From assembly GCA_028023455.1 (NCBI GenBank), contig JAQFVV010006216.1:1675445-1739444 (forward strand): a stretch of DNA of 64,000 nt, in the 5' to 3' direction. Both the position numbers and the translations under genes were made by a program. The DNA is from Epiperipatus broadwayi. Taxonomy: Eukaryota; Onychophora; Udeonychophora; Euonychophora; Peripatidae. The notes beneath the pieces were generated by a model that was not told the origin of the DNA, did no database searches, and was given only the letters and a program-made list of their open reading frames with translations. This document shows positions 1-13,550 of the stretch, piece by piece. Within the stretch, counting starts at the first letter, position 1. The number at the start of each line of letters is the position of its first letter.

Positions 1-659
1 AGCTTTTCTTTCAAACTTATTCTGAAGTTAATCTTAGTCAATTGACTTATACTAAAAATGAAATTCCTTCACAGCATTTTTATAATTAAGAAAGCTTAAT
101 TGTAATTCAGTTACCAAAAGAATAGGGAACTATCTGGAATTTAGCTGACATTCATTGTTGATTGGTTGTATTATTTTTACATTAAATACTTTTAGAAAGA
201 AAAATAATAATAGAAATTTAAACTAAAACTTTTTTTTATTTGTGCCATGATTCAAGCTGGAAGCAACCAGAAGAGAAGAAAAAAGAAATATGTTAATCAG
301 TCAGTGACGTCATTTTAGTTTACATACTTTGAAAAAAAAAGCCACATGATTTAATGAATTCAATTTAGGAGAAAGCTAATAAAGTTTTCTTATACAAAAA
401 AATATATATATAAAAAAAATAATCACATTATTCATACATCGACTGACTGAACCATCTTAGGATACTTATTTAAATTAACACCTATTTTAATCATTAAACC
501 ATTTTAACTTTTATATAATTATTTGTTCATTTATATTTTTATGTGTATGTATAAATCAACTTTTAAAACTATTTAATTTATTATAAACAGTATCCATTCA
601 GCTACTTAAGCACTCACATACAGGACCGAAAGGAAATGATGTTCTGAACTTTAACCTTA
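1..659. other. AT-rich intergenic stretch, no gene seen
   Basis: Very AT-rich sequence with short A and T runs and a small TA tract near 400. No open frame of note and no recognisable element was seen. Its last five bases (CCTTA, 655-659) form the left target-site duplication of the LTR insertion that follows. Confidence 0.6.
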
Positions 660-1270
660 TGTAGTGGTTGTAAAAATGGCAGACGTTGTGCACTCCAGAA
701 AAACTAGAATTTGTTTGAGTGGTTGTTGTAGATCGTGCGCTGATAACGGAGGAAGTTAAGTAACATAATGGCGGACGATAATTCCAAGAGATATTTGCTT
801 ATTGCAAATATTTCTGGATAAAAGACGTTACCTGATTGGACAAGGATTAATTGCTACAGTTATCAGCAAGCAATAAAAGACGGTGTAACAACTACACAGG
901 GGAAGGCAGTTATTAGCAGCCATGTTGGGAGAACATCAGGCAGTGTAACATCGGGAGTAGTAGAGAGCAGTCATGCAATAGCAAGTTGCAGACCATGCGT
1001 TTGGAGAGCATCCATTTGCAGACCATTCATTGGAGAGCAGTCGGTGCAGACCATTCCTTGGAGAGCATCCATGGCTGAGCTTCGTTGCAGACCAATTCAT
1101 TGGAGAGCTTCGTTGCAGACCAATTCGTTTGGAGAGCTTCGTGGCAGACCAATGCGTTTGGAGAGCTTCGTTGGAAAAGAACAGCGTGGGAATTGTATAA
1201 CGTTATTTGCTGACCACACAGTATGACTTGCAGTTTTAACCTTGGCACAGTCGTAAGTGTGGATATTACA
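660..1270 (+). mobile_element. Solo LTR-like insertion, family L, copy A
   Basis: The unit starts TGTAGTGG and ends GATATTACA (TG...CA). It is flanked by a perfect 5-bp direct repeat, CCTTA at 655-659 and 1271-1275. A relative with the same ends and its own 5-bp duplication lies at 48615-49408, and a minus-strand relative at 36498-37346. Shared landmarks are an early block reading CACTCCAGAAAAACTAG, a conserved A/T palindrome near 791-811, and a run of about 30-bp repeats in the second half. It has no coding capacity. The simplest reading is a solo LTR left by LTR-LTR recombination; a short non-autonomous LTR element is the alternative. GC content is clearly higher than in the surroundings. 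Confidence 0.8.
988..1172 (+). repeat. About 30-bp minisatellite inside LTR copy A
   Basis: About six imperfect units begin GCAGACCA and contain TTGGAGAGC, starting near 988, 1018, 1046, 1087, 1114 and 1144. The same unit recurs in LTR copy C (about 49130-49320) but with different copy number and order, so it belongs to the LTR and varies between insertions. Confidence 0.8.
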
Positions 1271-1538
1271 CCTTACTTATTAATTACTTTTTAAATATAT
1301 AGTTATAATTTATTATGACTACCAAATAAAATATTTAAAGATGTTAAATATTACAATTACTTTTATAAACCCAAGGCTGACCTATAATGAACTAATATTT
1401 TAACGTTTATACTACTATTCTAAAAATTTACAAAAGCTAATTTTAAGTTAATTTTACATTTTCTACTCTCTTCTGTCTTATAATTAATATTATTTTCTGG
1501 CACTCATTTTTCAAAATCTAGCATTGTGACAAACCATT

Positions 1539-2540
1539 ATGAGGAGCATGTTTTGCCAAATTATGAAAATACCACAATTCAAAATTTATACCAGATATAC
1601 AGATGATTTGTTTGTGGCTGCTAAGACAGAAGTCATCAATGAAATCAAAAATAAATTACAAAACAGGTCACTTTTAACATTAAACATTGAATGGGAAGAC
1701 AGTAATATACAAGTCAAATATCTGGATATACAAGTACATCATGAAAATACATACCTGAATTATAAAATGATAATTAAACCTTTTGAAGAGGTCACATTCA
1801 ACCTTTCTCCACAGAATCCAGCAATACTGCAAGTTAAAAAATTTAATTTAGCAGCATACAGAAAGGATTTATTAAATATAGGTTTTAAACAGGGCGATTG
1901 TCAACAGAAAGATCATAGCATTTCAAATCAAAATGACCAAAAATGCACTCAATGTGAATAGACAGAGGCTATTATTGCTATACATACTGAACATGCACAA
2001 AAAATTTTGTTCAATTTTCAATAGACGCTTTCAGTTGTACTTTCACACCCTTCCTAGTTCTAACAGACTAATCAATAACACAAAAGATGGATTAATTCTC
2101 ACTCAAACTCTGCAAGAAGTCTACAATATTTTATGCTCTGACAAAAATTGTAAAACCTGATACTATGAGGAAACCAAAGCAGCATTGGAAACTATATTAT
2201 CTCAACCTAAATATTTGTATACTAAGGCACAATTCAATCCAACACAAATTCCATTTTTGCACAGCACCAAAAGCTTGCAGGACATCCGTGAGAATCGCAA
2301 ATAATCAGCTTAGTCTGCAGAGAGAAAAACAATTTGAGAAAAAAGATAAAAGAGACCTGCTTTATCACAATAGAAATCAATGATTAACAGAAAGGAAACA
2401 TGTTATTCTATATTCAGGAAATGAAATACTTGAACTTTGCATAGATTTGCATAACATTAGACAATCAGTTACTTCACAAAGAGCTATAATTATGAGAGCT
2501 GCGACTCTTGAAAATGCTCAACCTATGGTTTAATAAGATA
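1539..2540 (+). pseudogene. Penelope-like reverse transcriptase remnant
   Basis: A 140-codon frame at 1539-1961 carries the motif RYTDDLF, a reverse-transcriptase catalytic box (xxDD), followed about 40 residues later by KYLDIQV. That matches the spacing of the FLDI/V box after the catalytic box in Penelope-like enzymes. Reading continues in two shifted frames (1933-2160 and about 2161-2310), the last including KSLQDIR, which resembles the segment after the Penelope RT core. Stops and shifts show it is dead. A domesticated or viral RT-like fragment is the alternative. The fragment has no recognisable ends and no GIY-YIG domain attached. Confidence 0.5.
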
Positions 2541-5500
2541 TTAAATATTATCTTTATGTTTATGAGTTTATAGTGCTAGTATTGAATTACAAAATAAAGG
2601 TTTATTAATATAAACAGTAATGATAATATATATTTATATATATGTGTGTGTGTATGTGTGTGTGTAAAATCAAAAAGCAAATAAAATATTCTTTGTCAAA
2701 TAGTTTGATTACTATTTATTTATTATACCTATTATTTCATAAATATGTCAATAATGTATTGTGAACAATTTACTAAGAAAAACAAAAAAAATAGGATATA
2801 TGTTAGCACAAATAGCTAAATAAATACACATAAATTAGTAAATACATATAAATATATTTTGAGTAATTTAATCAATATGTTTAATTTGTTTACATTTTTT
2901 TTTTCATCATTATATTCATAAAAAAATAATATATTAAAAATATTTGTACATGAAAACCCTTTTTCTCTTAAATATAAATGAAGAAAGAAAATAAGCTTAC
3001 TTTTATTTAAACGATTTAAATTATCATTAAGAAATATATTGTTTTTATTTTTGTTTATTATTTACTTTAATTTCTTCTTTTTGGTAATGACATATTTTCT
3101 AGTATCCTAAACAAACACATGCATTCTAAAAACAAAGAATTTTAAGAATCTATATTACCTACTAAACTTTTATTTTTTTACTCACAAGGAATGCCATCAA
3201 ATTATAACTTCATCGAAAAGCAATATTTATTATGCACACCAAAAGTTTTATAATTCACTTATACATTTTATATAAACATATACAAATAATAATAATAACA
3301 TATAGTTCAAAATCTTTTAGATATTTTTCTAATAATCCCATAATAATTTCTATTATGTAGATAGATGTTATGTTTAATTCATATTACTCCAGTTTATTAT
3401 TGATCCATTACGTTATTAATTTTAACATGTTTTAATTTAAATAAAGTATTCAATAATTAACATTTTACATTGTATAATACTGCTTTATTTATGTAATAGC
3501 AACAGCAGCTGTCGATTCCTTCAAAATATCCTGACAAAATATATAGCAGCACTTAGCTCTGATATTTATCACAGTTACAAAAATTTTATATAATGTTATT
3601 TTATTTAGATTCTCAAAAGACATGCAGTTTTTTGAGATGTTTTTTGAACTTAACCCATAATATTCATTTCAAACTTGTGTAATGTAGTTATTGAGACAAA
3701 AATGAGAGAGAAACCTAATCTAAGTTCAACTTAAATACTTTTTTCCAAATGATGTCATACTTATGTCATTATGCTAAATATTATTTATATAGTATTTCAT
3801 TTTAGAAACTCTGTTCAAACTTGTTTCCAAGATCTTTTCTCTTAAGAGTCAAATTTAGTCATATATTCACTCAATAAAAGTTATTTTCTAACAAATGGCA
3901 ATTATGATGTTAAAATATTTTTTAAAGCTTTATAAAAATAAATATTACAATTTTTTTTTTTTTAAATAATAAAATATAATTCTACGAATCAAATACAAAA
4001 TAACTTCAAAATTATATTCAAATAAACATTCCTTTTATTTATTTATCTACTTTTATATAATTTAATCAATATTTTTAAAGATCCACTTTTAATAACTTAA
4101 ATATTTTAAAATAATGTTTTTAAATATTTTAAATGCTTTCTTTTAAATTATCTCTACACATATAAAACATATATAATTACATACACATATTTTAACAATA
4201 ATTTAATATCATATTTGTTTATGTTGTAAATTAAATGACTATAAATAAATTTATCAACATGTACTTTATTTTATATTGACATCAAATAAAGTTATTTATA
4301 CATTTTTATTAATAAATCTCTAACTTAATATACCTACATCATTAATTTTATTATATTATGCTGTGAATAAAAATATATATTAATCTTAAAACTTTGCTAC
4401 ACGATAACATAAAATAATACTTTTTTGATACATCATTCCTTCATAAAATACGTATAGCCATTTTATGTTATGATACATTACTAAACACGTCATTTAAAAA
4501 TAAGGTAAACTATTTTAATTACTTCTAAATTAATTTAGATAATCCTAGAATTAAAAAAATAGGCTAACAAATTTTTTATGTAAATAACATCAACAAGTTT
4601 ATAAATTCAAGATAAAATGGTGCAATATATATAATATATATTCTCTGAATTATAATGCCATCTTGTGATATATATATATATATATATCTGTCCCTATTTC
4701 ATATTTACACAATCCCAATTTCCATTTAATAAAATCTTTACTTAAATCTCAATTCATTAGTCTAAAATTCAAGTTTTTTTTTTTACTACTTAATGCTTTT
4801 CTATTTCTATTTATATACCTATTCTAACTTGAGTCTAATGAGATCATTTAGGATGTATATTCAACCTTATAAATAACTTGTGATTAGTTCGTTTTCATTT
4901 AGCTTATCTTTCATAACTTTAATTTTTATTACATGAAATTTAATCAATTACCTCAGGAAATATTCAGCATTTTTTAAAAATTCATTATCTTCAAATACTA
5001 TCTAATTACCATATTTCTTTGCATGGTATTAATTATTAGACACTTCTATATAAAAACAAAAATAAAACCCAATCAAATGTCAAAAAAATAGTATCATTTT
5101 GAAATTAAATCTTATATTAGAACTAACAATCATAGTTTTAATTAAAGATTTATACTAATCTTATTTCATTTCAACCTACAATTTTTCCCTTTTCCATTAG
5201 AATAATTCATTTCTGTTTTTTGATAAGTACTTTTTTTCCAAAACTTTAAAGCATAAATTAAATCCTTTAAAATGTCAATGGTAATACTTAATTCCTTTAC
5301 ATTTTCTAAACTAAAAATAAACCACAGATAAAAATTTATCCAGTTTACAAGGAAAATTGCCTTATAACTCTGTTAAAGCTGCAGAAAGAAGTTTTCTGTT
5401 AATTAAAAGAAAATACCTTGACTCTTCTTTGAGTCTTTAAATAATCTGATAAGTACATATTCCTAATATTCATTTTAGGCATTCTTATTAATGCAATTAC

Positions 5501-5744
5501 ATTACTAGGTAATTATTTATATTATAAATGAACATGAATGGGTTGAACATCAAGATGCATCTGCTAGCATAGGTCTATTTTGCAAATGCCTGAGAGTTCT
5601 TAAGTAAAATATTAGTTGAGTTTCTTGAAAGTACATTGAATTTGTGTAGAAATATTTTTTTCTGTAAGTATTGACCATCAAGGCAGACAAAATTAAATTA
5701 TAATCCTTATTCACAGAAGATTTTAATGTCATCAGCTAGGACAG
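2541..5744. other. Long AT-rich tract without recognisable features
   Basis: About 3.2 kb of very AT-rich DNA with small microsatellites: a TA/TG tract at about 2628-2665 and a TA tract at about 4668-4687. There are frequent homopolymers and no frame over about 60 codons with recognisable content. I see no gene or element here. Confidence 0.5.
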
Positions 5745-8505
5745 CAGTTGGTGACTGAAAACAAAAAATATAAGAATCCACTAATTGGGGATCCAGGCAG
5801 TCATTCAACAATAACATTTTATTAGATATTTCCAATTATAGATCATATTCAAGTGAAAAAATTATGCATGAATTGGAAGACCTACCTAGTATGAAATGAT
5901 ATATTGTTGGGCTTTGAGAATTAGAAGAAAAATGTGAAAATTTCAATTGATTTGAAAAATGGACATTATAAAAGCACAAGGATTGGAAGTATTAATGGAG
6001 TAGGGTTCATTATAACAAAAACTGGAAGACTACATTATGGAGATTAATGGTATATCACCCAGAGAATCAAAATTAATTATTCAATGTAATAAAAAATATC
6101 AAATGCAAACAATTCAAGTTGGCCTTGTAATAAATAATTTTTTTTATGGATGTATAAAATATTTTTAATCATATTAAACAATATTTAAAATATCATAGAA
6201 GAATTTAATGCTAAACATAGTAAAAGATTGAAAGATGATGCAGTGGGTAAATTTGGCTAAGGTTACAGACATTGCAAAGAACACAGATGTATGTGTTCAC
6301 ACACAAAAAAACTACATTATAATTTTTTTTTAACAAATGTTAGGAAATGGACATGATATTACCAGATAAATGAGACGTAAAATATGCTTTAATGTAAAAC
6401 TAGAAAGATGAAAACTATAAGAAAAACTTATAAAATTTGATATTCCTAACATTCAGAAACACTTCAATAAATTTAAACTTGCAAATCAGATTAAAATATT
6501 ACCAATTTTGAAGATAGTTTGGATTTGAGTGAAATTAATAAAAAGATATCAAATACTTTATTACGATCAACAACAAAAATAGATGATACAAAAAAAACAG
6601 CAATTTTCAAATAAATAATGTATGAAAAAAAGTTTTTTAAATGATCCATTAGAAAAAATTGAATATCTATAATTTTTTTAAATGGTTTATAAAAATAATT
6701 TAGAATAATATATGGAAGTATAATTATGAGTGGCCAAGAAAACTACAGAAGAGAATAAATATCTAAAAGTATAAACCATCTTGATATCAGAAGATAACCT
6801 TGTTTCAGCAGTGAAAAGATTGAGGTCCTTGATAAAAAGAAGTATGGCATCATGAAATATAAAATGTTTTGTAAATAATTACATAGTAATTAGAATAAAA
6901 AAATAAAATCAATAAAATAAAATAGTCCATACTATTATGAGATTTTCTGAAATATCAAGTATTTTAAATAAAGGGATGAGTCATGAAATTAAACCTATGG
7001 AAAAAAAATTATTGGAAATGATGAAATTATTACTGGTATTATTAAAGAAGAAAATAAAAAACTGTTGGGAAAATTATATTCCAAATGTCTAAATCATAAA
7101 AAAAAAGCTAATGATTAAAAAAATACAGTATTAATATTGATTTTTAAAAAACAAATGGTAAAGAAAATAGTAGAAATTACAGATATATCACTTTTCTATC
7201 AGTTTTATACAAATCTTTATATAATTATGACTCATCTACAATGAACTTTGGAATCAAACTAACCAAAAGAACAAATTGGATTGACAAGTGGTTTAGCATA
7301 ATGGATCATATTCAAATAGTTTGAGAAGTTATTGAAAGGACCAATGAATACAAGTTGTCACCATCCTTTGGACTTGTGATTTAATTGAAAGGACATTTGT
7401 GATTAAAGCTATGGATTATCAAGATATATATCTGAGATATTTCTCAAAAATATTTAATAAAGTAAGATAACAGCTATTAGCTTAAATGGCTATACTTAAC
7501 AAGATTAACATAGAGAAGGATGTATGACAGAGTAATTCCATATCTCCAAAACTTTTTACAACAATTTTATAAGAAATGGATTAAAATAAAAAACTAAAAG
7601 AATAAATCATTTACATTTTTCAAATAGTGTGGTTGTTTTTTGAAAATAATGCTTCAGAGCTTCAAGAAATGCTGCAAGAATGAAAACAATAAACTAGATT
7701 TAAAGATAAATACTAAAAAAAATCTAAAATAATGTTCAATGGATTTTCAAAGAAGAAAATAAAGATTGATAATCATGAATTAGAAAAAGTTAACAATAAC
7801 AAATGCCTTGGTCAAGTTATTTATACAGATAAATTTTAATGGATAAAATCAATCAAAGAATTCAACATGGATGGAATGCTTTTGTTAGAAATAAAATATT
7901 AAAAGAAAATATGGCTGCTTTGAAAAGAGAAATTTTTAATGTATGTGTATTGGCCAGTTATTAATGCAAATGGAATCCTAATGGATAAAATGGACCATAT
8001 AATTTAACATGGATAGAATACTTTTGCTAGAAATGACTTAGTATTAAAAGAAAATATACCTGGTTTTAAAAGAAAGATTTTTTAATATATGTTTTATCAA
8101 TTCCCTTACTTATAAATCAGTGACTAAAATACTTTACAGTAGAACTATACAAAGACCTCAGACATTTCAAGAAAATAGGGAGAGATTATATTGAGAGAAA
8201 TAAAAAAAGATCAATACTGAAATATGTGAAAAAAATGGGTATCATTGACATCATTAAAAAAATTAAGGCTGAAATAAAGATAGGCTAGACTCATTTCTAG
8301 ACAATATAATAGTAGAGAGTCAGTTGAAGTTTTGATGTGAATCCCAGATAATTGTAATAGGCCTAAAAAAAGATTTCATGTAAGATGGATGGATGAAATA
8401 ATAAAATTTGCTGATATAATGTGAAAAAAAGAGGCTACTGAAGTAAACAAATTACACTAAACTTGGAGAAATGTATATGCTGCAGTTGATTACAGATGAA
8501 GATGT
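5745..8505 (+). pseudogene. Decayed RTE-type LINE, copy A
   Basis: Collinear with the minus-strand RTE LINE at 18.4-21.2 kb but full of stops and frameshifts. Near 5780 it reads NPLIGDPG, matching NPLIADPG in the other copy's upstream region. Near 6037-6120 it reads MEINGIS followed by IIQ and YQMQTIQV, matching the endonuclease segment MEIDGIS / YQMQIIQV of the other copy. Near 8380 a segment like RWMDEI matches the 3' end of the RTE copy at 49.4-49.7 kb. Endonuclease and RT were therefore present in the ancestor. A local internal duplication around 7800-8080 adds to the decay. No function remains. Confidence 0.65.
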
Positions 8506-10069
8506 ACTCATTAATACTCTTACTGTATATTGCTTTTTTAAAATATAATCTTTATATATAGTGATATTATCTTTTTTAGTGTGATAAAATTGCAAAACAT
8601 AAATCAATATCACAAACTTGATTATAAAAAAAGCACTGGGTTCAATGAGTTTTCATTATATTTTTCCATACTTTATATTTCAAAAATATTTTATTTCTGA
8701 GTTCACTCTTTCTTCAGTTTTTCAAAAGTGAAATTTTATTAAGTTTGTCAAAATTTTTCTTCATATTCTTCTGATATGTCACAATATCTATATTTATAAA
8801 TATAGTAATATTATAATTAATGTTGAATTTTAATGCAGATAAAATAACTAGATAATAGGATATTATAATTATGCAATAACATTTGATCATTATGAAATGT
8901 AGTTTGCTATTGGTTACTATCTTCTTGACACAATTTATTTTATATATTTTAATTTTAAATTATATTATAAACTTTAATGAACCCTTATATCATTAAGAAA
9001 TATTTAATAATTGAAAATGCACTTAATTAAAAAAAAAAAAAATCAATGTATTACTATTAATTATAAATGTTTTCTAATTATATGATCAGATTGTTAACAA
9101 TATGATTTTCAGAAAAAAAAAAAAAATTACTGAAAAAAATCCACAAAATGTAAATAGAACATTAATAATAAAAGTGCTGCATAATCTCTACTCATCAAGA
9201 ATCACTTTGAAATGTAAACCTAGACTAATTTCAATATTTAAAGAAACATTTTTATATTGAAAATACCTGTAGACAAATATAAGCTTAAAATACAAATATA
9301 ATAAATAAATAGTATAATCTCACTAAAATAATAGCAAAATATTACAAAAAAATACTATTTTATGCAAATATATAGGCCTCTAATAATTTTTTTTAAAGTT
9401 TAAAAACTCCAGAGCATATAGGAAAAAAAAAAGATATAATTAGACATCAAATATATTCCTAAATTTTGATGAAAATTAAATATATAGATAAATAATATAT
9501 TTAATAATCACATTTACAATACATTTGTAATCAGATAAAAATATGATTATTACTATTAAGAATTGTTAAAATATTTTAAAAAATAAATGTTTTAAATTAA
9601 AAAAAAATCGCATGATGTAAAGGTTAATTCATGCAATACCATGATCACAATAATAGGTTTAAATTTAGGCCAGGTAAAATTGTCTTTTTTATAATCCATA
9701 GTCAAACAGATAGTCAATTACTAGCTATTTAGTGAATCTTTAGCTATTAGTTAAACAATAAAATGAGATTGATGGACTGCTAAAACTCTTATGAGCCAGC
9801 TATTGGTAAGTTTGATATGTTATATCTGCTCCTTCATTGTTTCTTTTGACAAGCAATGTAAAAGTTTTTGCCTTATAATAGATTATTAAAGGCTGTTTAC
9901 ATTTTAATTTATATACTCAAAAGCCTTAAAAAATGCATACGACCTTGAATTTTAATAATTTAAATGTATAAATGACACAAACATATACGAATCTTCATTA
10001 AAAAATAATTATTGGTTCTTACTTATGAAAACATCCAGAAACTACACTGTTACACAAATGGTTTCTATA
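8506..10069. other. AT-rich stretch, nothing recognised
   Basis: Composed of A/T runs and short low-complexity patches, with poly-A blocks near 9030, 9110 and 9420. No coding frame or clear repeat boundary was seen. Confidence 0.5.
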
Positions 10070-10482
10070 TAAGGAATTCAAACTAAGACTTTCACATGAC
10101 CCTCAGCTCTCCACACCATCGCATATTGCTGACCCACCTGATCATACACATGTTAAAAAGATAAATAATTACCAATATACGTATTTCATGCTAAACTAGT
10201 AATCATCAGTTGGTCCAGATTACTATCTCCTCACATATATACAATCAGTGCTTAGCTTTATATTAAGAAGTATGAAGATTGGCTATCTTAATATAAAGCT
10301 GAGTATTGATTGTATATATGTGTGGAGATAGTAATCTGGACCAACTGATGATTTCTGGTTTAGCATGAAATATGAATATTGGTGATTATTTATCTTTTCA
10401 ACGTGTATGATCTGGTGGGTCAGCAATATGAGATGGCATGAAGAGCTGAGGATCATGTAAAAGTCTGAGTTTGAATCCATTA
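10070..10482. repeat. Large fold-back inverted repeat with tRNA-like outer ends
   Basis: Two arms of about 200 bp (10070-10268 and 10286-10482) are reverse complements at roughly 85-90% by eye, separated by a 17-bp spacer. The outer end of each arm contains a segment like GAGTTTGAATCC, resembling an RNA polymerase III B box. The block GTGGGTCAGCAATATGAG lies about 60 bp inside. This is either two SINE-like copies inverted against each other or a fold-back transposon. No coding content and no clear target-site duplication were seen. Confidence 0.75.
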
Positions 10483-11000
10483 TATATTACATTATATATG
10501 TGCAGCTGTGTGTAAGCCTGTACAGTGTATTAATAAATGGCTTCTGTAATTTTCATTCTAAATGAGAATTTTATTAATATACAATTATGTAATTTATCTG
10601 ATACCTCAGAAAAAAGTAATATTAATATATTAGATATATGGGATAATTAAGCAACAAACTATCCTATATTAAACCATGTGGCCAAAATAATTTGTACAAA
10701 GAAAACAAAAAAAAAACTTAACTTATTATGCTTTCAGAAGCTATTTATTGTAAGTTTGAATTATTTAAATATCTTATTAAAATTTTAAAATGGATATGAA
10801 TTTTAGAGAATGGCTTTTTTATATATAGAAAGTAAACCTTTTTAAATAAATTCTTATAAAAAAGAAGATTGTCATTTTTATAAAACAGTATAAAAGATAG
10901 TTATTGTGAAAGTGAAAAGAATAAAATTTTAGAGGAACTACAACAATAATGCTCCTAATATAAAAAAAAAACAGGCAACAAATTTATTATATATATATAT
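10483..11000. other. AT-rich spacer, no gene
   Basis: Nothing recognisable. It ends in a TA tract (about 10988-11000) into which the piggyBac-like element is inserted. Confidence 0.5.
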
Positions 11001-11253
11001 CCCTTTGACCCCCAGAACAACTTTTGTATGACTTTCTAGAAATTTCGATTTTGAGCTGAGTTTGCATGAAAACCGTAAACGTCACACATACGGGACTTAC
11101 TTCTTTCTTTGCGCCATTTTGTCAGCAACGTGCAAATGTAAGAATTTTTTGGTATGATAATTTTTCGATTTTTTATGACATTTTTAGTGAAGAGGACTCA
11201 AAATTTTTTTTTTTTTGATTTTTTGATCTTTTTAGATACGTAAATAAAATAAA

Positions 11254-12969
11254 ATGATTTCTTCAGAAGATTCACCTTCAGATTCGGTCTCCGATTTTCC
11301 TATTGAAGATGTCTACAATTCTGGGCCTTTGTCTAGCAGCTCATCAGATGAATGTCTTTTTGATACTCCAGATAGTGAATATCTTTCTGATAATTCAGAT
11401 GATAATTCAGACGATGAAGTAGCTGCACCAAAAAAAAAAGGAAGTCATCAGTAAGGAATGTCAGAATGGATACTGGACCGATGCCTGGGCCTTCATCTAG
11501 GCCAGACTCAGATGCTATTCTGGATAACGTTGGAGGGTCATGCGTACCAGTAGGAATATTCACCAAGTCTCCTGGGCTAAATTTTCCCGTCACCCGTGAG
11601 TATGAAATTAGTGATTTTTTTTATATATATTTCGATAGAAAGTTATATGAATATATATGTGCTGAGACAAATAAATATGCTGTAGAATGGAAAAAAGTTC
11701 GGAATTGGGGTAATCTGTCGCCCCGTAAACTGGATGCATTTTTGGCATAATTATTCTACCAAATAGTGTGTCACACGTGGCCAAGTTTGAATTCATTTGG
11801 TCTATGGATGAATATTTGCACCAGGCCGGACTTGCTAAAGTTATGACCCACAATTGATTTATGTCAATTTTAGGTAATTTGCATTTTAGTGATAGTAAAA
11901 CCATGCCACCATTAATAGTGATAAGTTTGATAGAATTTATAAAATCAGATCTATTATAGATCACTGTAATGTCAATTTCAAGGCTGCATATCAGATGCAC
12001 CAAGAAATACCAGTTTATGAGGCAATTACCAAATTCAAGAGTCGTAATGTCATGAAACAGTATGATTCCTCAAAACCGATAAAGAGAGGTTTCAGATGGT
12101 GGGCTTGTGCAGACAGCCATAATGGATATGTATACCATATGGAGTTGTACACAGGAAAAAGTGCAACTTTGAATGCTAGCCTGAAACTGGGGACCCGAGC
12201 AGTACTTTCTGTTGTTTTGCCAGGTCTTGCAAAACAGAACCACATAATTTTTTGTGACAGATATTTTACTAGCCCAGAATTAGCTAAAGAGCTATCTGCA
12301 AGTAAAATCTTTATATGTGGCACACAGAAAGTTGATAGAAGGGGTACTCCAGATAGCATTCACAAAAAATATAAAAATCCTAAACAGATGAACAGAGGAG
12401 ACTGTTATTCTGTTATGGACAGTGATCTTGAATTTCTAGTTTGGATGGATAGGAAGCCAATTGTTATGCTAAATAATGCCTATCCACCATCTGGAGATTT
12501 TACTGTAATTAGAAGACATAAAGATGGTTCAAAACATACATATCCATGTCCAATTGCAATAAAAAAATACAACAGGTTCATGGGTGGGGTTGATTTAGCC
12601 AACCAGCAGCACTCTATGTACGGTTGGGATAGGAAGTCAAAGCGTTGGCCTATGCGTTTATTCTGGCATTGCTTTGATACAGCTATTACTAATTCCTATA
12701 TTTTATATGCTTTATATATAGCACAAAAACAACTGAGGCCTAAATCCCATCTGGATTATAGGATAGCTTTATCAAAGAGCCTTATTGGTGACTTCTCCTC
12801 CAGGAAGCTGAAGCCATCTGTGAGTGGAAGTGTCACACCTACTGCCCAGCATACCATTTCTGATCTGCACCTGGTAAGACACCAAGCAAAAGAAGATGTT
12901 TGTTGGAGGAATAAAGTGTGGCACACAAAAATATTTGGCTGTGCTGCATATGGATCTATCCCATTGTGA
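11254..12969 (+). pseudogene. piggyBac-type transposase pseudogene
   Basis: The ancestral product was a DDE transposase that cuts and pastes the surrounding element. The acidic N-terminus (11254-11454) is typical of the PGBD4/piggyBac group. A second piece lies at 11466-11750 in another frame. The RNase H-like core is at 11995-12969 (324 codons), with KPIKRGFRWW, a CDRYFTS motif holding the second catalytic Asp (12256-12258), and MGGVDLANQQ holding the third (12592-12594). The first catalytic Asp, expected in the VDEA-like motif, is Tyr here (codon 12016-12018). At least two frameshifts separate the pieces. Another, near 12945, cuts off a Cys-rich C-terminus still visible in a shifted frame to about 13000. 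It is dead both by frameshift and by active-site loss. Confidence 0.85.
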
Positions 12970-13070
12970 AGAGAGAGAGAGGCTGCTTTGCTATTTATCA
13001 TAACAGTGGAGCAGTTCAAGCTCCTCTCTAAATCTACATCCACAGTCACAACACATCACTCCCATCCTTA

Positions 13071-13535
13071 CTCAATCATCTTTTTATTTTGCAATAGGTA
13101 AGATATATGATTTTATTTATATGATTGTTCATTTACTGCATGATTATAGTGACATTGTACTTTTATTACAATTTTGTAATCTTTTGATTTTTTTATTAGA
13201 TGTTTCTCTATACATTACTTTACCATTAACCCTGACTCAATCATCTTTCTACTTTGCAATAGGTAAGATATATGATTTTATTTATATGATTGTTCATTTA
13301 TGGCATGATTATAGTGACATTGTACTTTTATTACAATTTTGTAATCTTTTGATTTTTTTATTAGATGTTTCTCTATACATTTTTACCATTAACCCTGACT
13401 CAATCATCTTTCTACTTTGCAATAGGTAAGATATATTATTTTATTTATATCATTGTTCATTTATTGCATGATTATAGTATCATTGTACTCTTGTTACAAT
13501 TTTGTAATCTCATGATTTTTGAAGTTTTAGATGGA
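13071..13535 (+). repeat. About 164-bp tandem repeat, 2.8 copies
   Basis: Copies start at the shared block CTCAATCATC at 13071, 13236 and 13399, giving periods of 165 and 163 bp. The copies are very similar over their length. The array lies inside the piggyBac-like element, between the transposase remnant and the right end. Confidence 0.85.
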
Positions 13536-13550
13536 ACAAATGTATCTTTA

